Below are positions 6,719 to 12,858 of a stretch of 12,858 bases of DNA, in pieces. The stretch's first letter is position 1, and every line of letters starts with the position of its first letter. Made by a program: the position numbers and the translations under genes. The notes under the pieces are model-generated. The model did no database searches. It saw only the letters and a program-made list of their open reading frames with translations, and was not told the DNA's origin. Source of the DNA: Prosthecobacter debontii (GTDB taxonomy: Bacteria > Verrucomicrobiota > Verrucomicrobiia > Verrucomicrobiales > Akkermansiaceae); the NCBI GenBank assembly GCA_945885485.1, contig CAMCYT010000057.1, positions 1 to 12,858 on the forward strand. Reading direction: 5' to 3'.

Positions 6719-7957
6719 ATGCTCATTTTCTCGGCAAGCCTTAACCAAATCACTCCCTTTTTGTGGCTGCTTCAGGTGCTTGCTGCCTTCTGGTTGGTGC
6801 AGTCGTTCTTTGCGTTATGGAAAACCAAGCGCGCGCGGATGCTTTACGCAAATTGTGCAAAGCAAGTGCAGCGAGACCAATCCCTGAATGAGCCGCCACG
6901 CGTTGCACTGATTATCCCCGCCAAAGGGGTTTCCTCTCAGTTTGGAGATTTCGTCGAATTCATCCTCGCGCAGGATTATAAGAATTTTCACGTGATTTTT
7001 GTCGCCGAATCCGCCGCAGATCCAGCGCATGTGTTTCTGATAGAGCGGCTGAAAAGCCCGACGCTTCGCCCCGTTCAACTGCTGGTTGCGGGAAAGGCCG
7101 AGCATAGCGTGCAAAAGATCCACAATCACCTAGCTGCGTTTCGCGTGCTTGAGCCGGAAGACCGTATCATCGCGTTTGCTGATTGTGATTTTTGCGCTAG
7201 TTCGAACTGGCTCTCGCTTTTGGTGGAGCCACTACAACGCGGACAATGCGATTTCACCACGGCTTACCGCTGGTTTGTTCCTACAAATCTAAACCTGCCG
7301 AACCGTATCGCCTCCATCATCGGCACTTCGATCGAGCCGTGGATGGGACCCAGCTGGCGAATATGCTTGTGGGGCGGATCCATGCTGATGACACGGGAAG
7401 CGTTCGATTCACTGGATATCCCCAAAAATTTTGAACACAGTTTCAATGATGACGTTCGCATCACTCGGCTTGCGCGTGAGTCCGGCAAACGCATGCGTTA
7501 TGTGAGGTCTGTTGCCGCAATTTCACCCATCGATTTCAATTGGCGTTCCTTTTTCTCCTTTGCTAGACGGCAATACATGCACATTTCAGAACAGCGAGTT
7601 CTCTGGTACATGGGCTTGCTGACGCCATTCATTTATCTGCTCAGTTTTGGGTCTTGCCTTGCCCTCCTCGTATCAGGAAATTTGTGGATGATTGCTTTCA
7701 TAGGCCTTGGCCTCACTTCCAACATCCTCCGTACTCGCATCCGCTTAGCCTACATACGCGAGCGTTTTCCAAATGGAGATGCGAAAACCCTTGAGTCCGT
7801 GGTTCGCAGGAGTTGGTGGATGGATCCCATCGTAAACTTGATTCACTTCATCGTAGTGGTCGCGTCTGCATGCGGACCTCACGTAACTTGGGCAGGCATT
7901 CGCTACCGCCTCCTACCTAGGCATCGGGCAGAGGTCGTGCCTTCACCGGGAAAATGA
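6719..7957 (+). CDS. membrane family-2 glycosyltransferase, GT21/HpnI-like
   Basis: The 412-residue protein is a GT-A type inverting glycosyltransferase embedded in the inner membrane, resembling ceramide glucosyltransferases (GT21) and the hopanoid enzyme HpnI. Layout: an N-terminal membrane segment (about 12-33), then the catalytic domain beginning PPRVALIIPAKG (59-70), the metal/nucleotide-binding ADCDF (154-158, DxD-type Asp155/Asp157), GGSMLMTREAF (219-229), the putative base motif NDDVRITR (243-250) and RRQY (283-286), in the place of the (Q/R)xxRW motif of processive and GT21 enzymes. C-terminal membrane segments lie at about 296-335 and 370-388. RRQY ends in Tyr rather than RW, a small departure. 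It heads a tight four-gene run with a hydrolase, a PAQR protein and a P450, which favours a lipid acceptor. Donor and acceptor are not determinable. The start ATG has no Shine-Dalgarno. Confidence 0.85.
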   Translation: MLIFSASLNQITPFLWLLQVLAAFWLVQSFFALWKTKRARMLYANCAKQVQRDQSLNEPPRVALIIPAKGVSSQFGDFVEFILAQDYKNFHVIFVAESAADPAHVFLIERLKSPTLRPVQLLVAGKAEHSVQKIHNHLAAFRVLEPEDRIIAFADCDFCASSNWLSLLVEPLQRGQCDFTTAYRWFVPTNLNLPNRIASIIGTSIEPWMGPSWRICLWGGSMLMTREAFDSLDIPKNFEHSFNDDVRITRLARESGKRMRYVRSVAAISPIDFNWRSFFSFARRQYMHISEQRVLWYMGLLTPFIYLLSFGSCLALLVSGNLWMIAFIGLGLTSNILRTRIRLAYIRERFPNGDAKTLESVVRRSWWMDPIVNLIHFIVVVASACGPHVTWAGIRYRLLPRHRAEVVPSPGK

Positions 7958-7983
7958 TTGACGATGAAGAGCCTTGCTAGACA

Positions 7984-9198
7984 ATGACAACCGCCTATAG
8001 CCCTTGTATGATGGAGCCAATTTCAGATACCCCGCTCATCTACAAGCGCACGGTCGTATTGCTTCCAGGCTTCGATCCACGCGGCGCATCGCACTATCGC
8101 AAAATGCTTACCACGCAGTTTGAAAAATACGCGGAGCGCAAGAACTCCAGAGTGGAAACCACTCCGCGCAAGCGCTGGAAAAAACACTGGCATCGCTGGA
8201 ATATCACAGCGGAAAAATCCCGCGTTTCGTTTCTATACTGCGAGTGGGATGATATCATACGGAAACATTGGCACCGTGGACGGTTCGAGCTGTTTCTCGA
8301 TTCCTGCCGCACTTACGCCACCTACCTCAGTTCCCTTCGCTTCATCATGGGTTGCTCCAGCACCTCTTATTCGCAAATCGGATTCTATTATCCGCTCGTC
8401 ACGTTCCTGCTTCTCTATCTCTCCCTCATGTCCGCAGCGGGCACAGCGGCATGGTATCTCGCGAAGTTCTATCAACTTCCTGCTCTCGGAGTCTCTGCAT
8501 GCGTCACGGCCGCTATTCTTTTAGCGATGCTGCTCGCTCACAACATCTCGCCCCGTTTGAATGGCAGCTGGATCTTACGTATCTTTTGTTTCACTAAAAA
8601 AATCGCTACCGAAGGCATCGCAGACTGGGAAAAGCGCGTACCCATTCTCGCCTCGGATCTAGCAGCAGAAATGAATGATGACCCTCCAGATGAGTTGTTA
8701 TTCGTCGGTCACAGCGTAGGCGCCATCAAGGCTATTCCTGTGTTAAAAGAGCTCCTGTATCACAGCTCCTATACTGGACGTGTGAGTTACATGGCGATAG
8801 GCCAGTGCATGCAGCTGGTAACGTATTTGGAAAAAAATGACGGGAAGTTTAACCAATCCTTGCGCAGTGTTGCGGAACATCCACGGCTTGATTGGGTCGA
8901 TTTCACCATGCCCTCAGACGGGGCCTGCATCGCTCTCCAGGATCCCGTCCGCGCAGCGCTTAACCCTCCGCCGAATTACCCCAATCCAGATTCGCCGAAA
9001 TTTCTTTCTCCGCGTTTCATGGAAGGATACACCAAGGAACGTTACAAAGAATTGAAACGTGATCATTTTGAATATCACTTTCAGTATTACATGACGCCAG
9101 ACATGGCCGCTGAGTTTGAATTCGCAGCGATTGTTTTAGAAGACATGCCGCTCGCCAAGCGCTTCGCGAACCGTGAAAACCAAGCGCGCAACCGCTAA
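7984..9198 (+). CDS. membrane-anchored alpha/beta-hydrolase-like protein
   Basis: I do not recognise a named family for this 404-residue protein. It begins with a hydrolase-like strand and turn, RTVVLLPGFDPRGASHY (22-38), continues through a basic Trp/His-rich region (about 60-100), then two strong hydrophobic segments (about 135-160 and 165-186), and then LLFVGHSVGAIKAIPVL (238-254). GHSVG (242-246) is the nucleophile elbow of serine lipases/esterases, with Ser244 as likely nucleophile. Asp312 in MPSDGAC and a His in the HFEYHFQYY segment (361-369) could complete a triad, but this is a guess. The membrane hairpin sits between the first strand and the elbow, which is unusual and would place the active site next to the bilayer. 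It follows the glycosyltransferase by 26 bases and precedes the PAQR gene by 2, so co-expression is very likely. Later starts at Met9/Met10 are possible. Confidence 0.7.
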   Translation: MTTAYSPCMMEPISDTPLIYKRTVVLLPGFDPRGASHYRKMLTTQFEKYAERKNSRVETTPRKRWKKHWHRWNITAEKSRVSFLYCEWDDIIRKHWHRGRFELFLDSCRTYATYLSSLRFIMGCSSTSYSQIGFYYPLVTFLLLYLSLMSAAGTAAWYLAKFYQLPALGVSACVTAAILLAMLLAHNISPRLNGSWILRIFCFTKKIATEGIADWEKRVPILASDLAAEMNDDPPDELLFVGHSVGAIKAIPVLKELLYHSSYTGRVSYMAIGQCMQLVTYLEKNDGKFNQSLRSVAEHPRLDWVDFTMPSDGACIALQDPVRAALNPPPNYPNPDSPKFLSPRFMEGYTKERYKELKRDHFEYHFQYYMTPDMAAEFEFAAIVLEDMPLAKRFANRENQARNR

Positions 9199-9200
9199 CC

Positions 9201-9830
9201 ATGAACTTCAAATTCCTACGCGGGCGAGAACCCTTTAACGGATGGAGTCATTTCATCGCGACTCTCCTTGCTTTGGTTGGTGCGGTTTTTCTCATCCAGC
9301 ACTCCTTGCAACAAGGTGCGATCTTCTATGCCAAAATTTTCTATTTGATCACTCTCATCTGTGCCTATGGATCAAGCGCTCTTTATCACCTTGCCATCAC
9401 CACCCAAGAACGTCTGCGCATCCTCCGCAACATCGATCACGCATGCATTCTCGCCCTGATGATCGGAACCTATGTGCCCCTTTCGGTGGCCATGTTCCCA
9501 AACCACTGGAACCAAATTCTATCGGCTAGCTTCCTCATTCTTCTAATATCGGGAATACGCTTGTCTCGTGAAAAAAACCGTCGGGTTATCTCCGTTTCCT
9601 ACATCATTCTGGCCAGCTTGCCGGCGCTAACGGTGCCTTTACTATGGGAAGAGCATTGGAGAATTATCCTTTGGTTTTCTCTCGGAAGCTGTTTTTATTC
9701 GATCGGAGCTTTTTGCTACATCAAGAAATTCCCCAAAAAGAACCGCTACCTGAAATTCCACGAAACCTGGCATATCTTTGTCATGCTCGGTTCGCTAGTC
9801 CATTTTCTCGTGATCTATCATCTGCCGTAA
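9201..9830 (+). CDS. trhA: PAQR / hemolysin-III family integral membrane protein (TrhA-like)
   Basis: The 209-residue, seven-helix protein has all landmarks of the bacterial hemolysin-III/PAQR family. These are NGWSHFIA (13-20), YGSSALYHL (56-64) with Ser58/59 and His63, the NIDHACILALMIGTYVP block (77-93) with Asp79-His80, and the C-terminal HETWHIFVMLGSLVH (187-201) with His187 and His191. Ser, Asp and the three His (63, 187, 191) match the zinc site of PAQR receptors and of the wider CREST superfamily, which includes alkaline ceramidases. Bacterial members (E. coli YqfA/TrhA) have been linked to membrane-fluidity homeostasis. Length fits the family. It starts 2 bases after the hydrolase stop and ends 5 bases before the P450 start, inside one operon. 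Whether it is an enzyme or a homeostasis factor cannot be told from sequence. Confidence 0.92.
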   Translation: MNFKFLRGREPFNGWSHFIATLLALVGAVFLIQHSLQQGAIFYAKIFYLITLICAYGSSALYHLAITTQERLRILRNIDHACILALMIGTYVPLSVAMFPNHWNQILSASFLILLISGIRLSREKNRRVISVSYIILASLPALTVPLLWEEHWRIILWFSLGSCFYSIGAFCYIKKFPKKNRYLKFHETWHIFVMLGSLVHFLVIYHLP

Positions 9831-9835
9831 CACCG

Positions 9836-11293
9836 ATGCCTTACATCCCTCCTTTCCCAAAACCGTTGGAGAAATCTTCCAAGCGCTCGCTATGGAATCT
9901 CTTTCAGCGTGGGCGTCGCTCATGGTTGGATACCCTTTACGAAGGCAGTTACCGTGGCGACATGTCACGCGTCCGTATTCCGGGGCTCAACCTGTTCTTC
10001 GTGAAAATTCCAGATCTAGTCAAAGACGTGCTTGTCACCAACAGCGCATCTTACCCGAAGCACGAGATGATCGATCGTGCGCTCAAGCCTCTCCTGGGCT
10101 CCAGCATTTTCACCACCAATGGTAAAGTCTGGGAGCGCCAACGCCGCATGCTCGATCCGGCATTTGGACAAGCAAAACTCAAAGACGTTTTCCCGCTCAT
10201 GCAAGGCGGCTCGAATTCGCTGCTCAGCCGCATGGATAAAATTCCAGATGGTGGCGAAGTCGATATTGAGATCGAGATGACACACGTCACCGCAGACATC
10301 ATCCTACGGACGATTCTTTCCGAGTCGCTAGAAAGTGAAACGGCTGTGATGATCTTTGAGGCATTCAGCGAATTTCAAGAAAAGGCATCACTGATGATTC
10401 AACTTGGATTCATCAAAGTTCCGCTGTGGCTCGCGCCAAGAACATACATCATCTGGAAACGCAAAGGCCGTGAAATCCGTGAACTGTTAACTAAAACCAT
10501 TCGCAAACGCTACGACGCCCACCAGCGCGGAGAAGCCGCCAGCCACCAAGACATTCTACAATCTCTGTTAGAAATTCGAGACCCTGATAACGGTTCGGCT
10601 TTCACTTTTGAAGAACTTGTCGATCAAGTAGCGATGTTATTTCTCGCCGGCCACGAAACTTCCGCCAGTGCGCTTTCATGGACGCTTTTCCTCATCGCAA
10701 AGTGCCCTGACATCCAAGAACGCCTTCATCAAGAGGCGCGGCATATCCTCAAGGATGACGAGCCGAATTTCAAAAATATTCACCAACACAAACTCATTCG
10801 GAATGTTTTTCGTGAAACCATGCGGCTTTATCCTCCGGTCGGATTTCTAACATTTCGTAAATCCGTCGGCGAAAACAAGCTCGGAGAACACATGTTGCCG
10901 GAAGGTTCACCGGTCGCCATTTCTCCTTGGCTCACACACCGTCATCGCGAGCTTTGGGATAGACCGGACGAGTTCGACCCAGATCGCTTTGATAAAAGCG
11001 GGGAGATGCCGTCATGCTCGTTTATACCATTCGGCCAAGGCCCGCGCATTTGTATCGGCGCTGCATTTGCTATGCAGGAAGCGATGTTGATCCTCGCTTC
11101 TTTAGTAAGAAGTTTCCGTTTTGAACCAGGACCAGGACCAGACCCAATGCCCACCGCGCGGCTGACGATTCGATCGCTGGAGGGAATCAAACTTCACATT
11201 CGGAAACGCGACCTTACAACTCCCGCTGACGATAGCTTCATGCCCTTGGCCGAAGAGTTGTCTCCAACCAGTGGCTGCCCATTTCACTTATGA
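9836..11293 (+). CDS. cytochrome P450 (first of two)
   Basis: This is a haem-thiolate monooxygenase of 485 residues with no N-terminal membrane anchor. Landmarks: the C-helix WERQRR (99-104), the oxygen-activating I-helix AGHETSASALSW (271-282), the K-helix ETMRLYPP (327-334, Glu327/Arg330), the meander DEFDPDRF (378-385), and the haem loop PFGQGPRICIG (398-408) with Cys406 as axial ligand. The general pattern is that of CYP4/CYP102-like bacterial P450s that hydroxylate fatty acids, alkanes or terpenoids; the substrate is unknown. The frame is open upstream inside the PAQR gene, but ATG 9836 sits 5 bases after that gene's stop and starts at a sensible N-terminus. Near the C-terminus a CCAGGA-type tandem repeat encodes PGPGPDP (431-437), and the last 25 residues form a tail after the family fold. 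No ferredoxin or reductase gene is in the window. Confidence 0.96.
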   Translation: MPYIPPFPKPLEKSSKRSLWNLFQRGRRSWLDTLYEGSYRGDMSRVRIPGLNLFFVKIPDLVKDVLVTNSASYPKHEMIDRALKPLLGSSIFTTNGKVWERQRRMLDPAFGQAKLKDVFPLMQGGSNSLLSRMDKIPDGGEVDIEIEMTHVTADIILRTILSESLESETAVMIFEAFSEFQEKASLMIQLGFIKVPLWLAPRTYIIWKRKGREIRELLTKTIRKRYDAHQRGEAASHQDILQSLLEIRDPDNGSAFTFEELVDQVAMLFLAGHETSASALSWTLFLIAKCPDIQERLHQEARHILKDDEPNFKNIHQHKLIRNVFRETMRLYPPVGFLTFRKSVGENKLGEHMLPEGSPVAISPWLTHRHRELWDRPDEFDPDRFDKSGEMPSCSFIPFGQGPRICIGAAFAMQEAMLILASLVRSFRFEPGPGPDPMPTARLTIRSLEGIKLHIRKRDLTTPADDSFMPLAEELSPTSGCPFHL

Positions 11294-11301
11294 CTTTCAG
11301 A

Positions 11302-12711
11302 CTAGCGAGGCTCAAAGCGCATTGGAATTCCGTTCAATGCCCGCAAAGTCATGCGGCCAAGCGGTTCAACCGGATGCCCAGTTCTTAAGCGAAGCTTGAA
11401 CTTCTGCGCGGTCATCGCCAAAAGCAACACGGCTTCCATGATACCCAAATGCTTGCCCAGACAAACCCGTGCTCCAGCGCCAAACGGAATGTATGCAAAG
11501 GGATGAATTTTTTTCACCGCATCCGGCATGAATCGATCCGGACGAAATGCGTTGGGTTTGTCCCACAACAACTCGTGTCTGTGTAACAGCCAAGAAGAAA
11601 TCACCATCATAGATTGTGCAGGCACTTTTTTCCCCATGATTTCATCCTCCGCAATCGCTTGGCGCGAAAACACATGCACAGGTGGATATAAACGCAGCGT
11701 TTCATCGATGACTGCTCGTGCGTAAACGAGTTTTGGTAAATCTTCAAATGTTGGAGTTGCTCCCTTGATAACTTCTTCCAGCTCTTCATGCAGGCGCTTT
11801 TCACATTCTGGATTTCGTTCCAAAAGATAGAACGCCCACGAAAGGGTGATCGCGGTGGTTTCATGACCGGCCAGAAAAATTGAAGCCATTTCGTCACGCA
11901 CTAGATTCGGCGCCATCGGCCGACCTTGATCGTCTCTGTAGTTGAGCAATATATCCAGCAGATTTTCAGGGACTTCTCCACAACTCCTTTTCCCATACTC
12001 CAGAATTTCCAGCAGAACTTCGTCAAAGCGCCGGATGGCCTTTTTTCCACGCCGCATGCTCCAGCGCGGAAACGAGGTAGGGACTCCGAAAATTTCCAGA
12101 ACGTGCGCACGACCGTGGGACGCCTGATAATCTTTGAAAGCTTCGAACAACTGGCGCACACGTTCATCGCCCAACCGGAAGCCGAACATGATGCGACTGA
12201 TGATTTCCGCCGTCAGGAGAGTGAATGTCTCGGTCGTATCCAGATCCGTGTTTGGCGGCAAGCGGTGCCATGCCTCAATCGCGGTCCGCCCCTCCTCGAT
12301 GACCGTTTGAGCATAGGCGGCTAAACGATTCGAATGCGTTGATGGTGCCATCAAACGGCGCTGCCTTGTCCATAACTCACCCTCACTAAGAAACAATCCA
12401 TCTCCCAACAAAGGTTTGAGCGCTTGGGTGTTCATCGGGCTTTTCACATAGTTTTTGCCGTTGGTCGCCATCACCCTCTGAATCGATGGCGGATGATTGA
12501 TGATGAAAAGAGATGTACGTAACACCCGGAACGCTATCAACTCACGCTTATAGCAGAAATTTGGCCAAGCCGCGATTGCGTTGTCTCGCACCCGTCGCAG
12601 CCGCTTTAAAATAAACCATGCGCTTTTTAGCCGGCTCAAATAGCCGCCACGCTTCCCATCCTCCGCAGGATTTGCGGAGTCAGCGGGTGCGACATTTCCT
12701 GAACGAGTCAT
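11302..12711 (-). CDS. cytochrome P450 (second, convergent)
   Basis: A second full-length P450, 469 residues from ATG 12711. Landmarks counted from that start: C-helix LWTRQRRLM (113-121), I-helix AGHETTAITLSW (281-292), K-helix ETLRLYPP (337-344), meander AFRPDRF (388-394) and haem loop PFGAGARVCLG (409-419) with Cys417. It shares the overall layout and the KPLLGxxxF segment with the neighbouring P450 but differs widely elsewhere, so the two are old paralogues rather than a recent duplication. Start choice is open: the frame extends 12 codons upstream to TTG 12747, and a purine-rich GAAGGGG sits about 7 bases before a TTG at 12741, so translation could begin there. It converges on the other P450 with 8 bases between stops and no visible terminator. 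Its redox partner is not in the window. Confidence 0.94.
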   Translation of the reverse strand: MTRSGNVAPADSANPAEDGKRGGYLSRLKSAWFILKRLRRVRDNAIAAWPNFCYKRELIAFRVLRTSLFIINHPPSIQRVMATNGKNYVKSPMNTQALKPLLGDGLFLSEGELWTRQRRLMAPSTHSNRLAAYAQTVIEEGRTAIEAWHRLPPNTDLDTTETFTLLTAEIISRIMFGFRLGDERVRQLFEAFKDYQASHGRAHVLEIFGVPTSFPRWSMRRGKKAIRRFDEVLLEILEYGKRSCGEVPENLLDILLNYRDDQGRPMAPNLVRDEMASIFLAGHETTAITLSWAFYLLERNPECEKRLHEELEEVIKGATPTFEDLPKLVYARAVIDETLRLYPPVHVFSRQAIAEDEIMGKKVPAQSMMVISSWLLHRHELLWDKPNAFRPDRFMPDAVKKIHPFAYIPFGAGARVCLGKHLGIMEAVLLLAMTAQKFKLRLRTGHPVEPLGRMTLRALNGIPMRFEPR

Positions 12712-12858
12712 TCTTGCTAAGAGAGTGTGCAGAGCTCCCAATGGCAAGCCCCTTCATCACTTTCAGTAAGCAGATTACTCACACATTCTCAAAAATCGCT
12801 GGCTTATAGCTGTAAAATGAATTCCTCTGGTCCAAAATCATAATAGCCCATCTAAATC

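Noticed and set aside
9644..9835. Longer N-terminus for the first P450 (64 extra codons)
   Set aside because: The extension lies entirely inside the PAQR gene in another frame and adds no recognisable P450 sequence; ATG 9836 follows that gene's stop by 5 bases.

Overview
The window looks like chromosomal DNA from a Gram-negative bacterium. GC is about 50%, coding density is high, and start codons mostly lack a clear Shine-Dalgarno sequence. A short single-repeat PUR-type nucleic-acid-binding protein, a YacL-like PIN-TRAM membrane protein and intergenic repeats of the GAACCAC...GATNNACAC kind together point to the Planctomycetes-Verrucomicrobia-Chlamydiae group, most likely Verrucomicrobiota. 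That placement is inference from gene content, not from a marker gene.

Layout. Positions 1-988 (minus) hold a tRNA-dihydrouridine synthase cut off at its C-terminus by the window edge. Reading the other way are a small PUR-like protein (1032-1274), a PIN-TRAM membrane protein (1362-2426) and a NahK-like sugar kinase (2459-3475). A gene-free stretch of about 640 bases (3476-4117) carries degenerate repeats in both orientations. An atypical aldo/keto reductase (4118-5233) then meets, tail to tail and with a 14-base overlap, a minus-strand KpsS-like Kdo transferase (5220-6545). The KpsS-like gene is visibly more AT-rich than its neighbours.

Divergent from it is a tight plus-strand run: a GT21/HpnI-like membrane glycosyltransferase (6719-7957), a membrane-anchored serine hydrolase-like protein (7984-9198), a PAQR/hemolysin-III membrane protein (9201-9830) and a cytochrome P450 (9836-11293). 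Gaps are 26, 2 and 5 bases. A second, only distantly related P450 (11302-12711, minus) converges on the first with 8 bases between stop codons.

How they may work together. The housekeeping part (tRNA modification, nucleic-acid binding, PIN-TRAM) is ordinary. The second half is rich in membrane and lipid functions: a lipid-acceptor type glycosyltransferase, a GHSVG hydrolase, a PAQR protein of the superfamily that includes ceramidases, two P450s of the fatty-acid/terpenoid hydroxylase kind, and a Kdo transferase that in known systems builds a glycolipid anchor. The most interesting reading is an uncharacterised membrane glycolipid modification cluster. This is a hypothesis from gene neighbourhood and family knowledge; no substrate can be read from the sequence.
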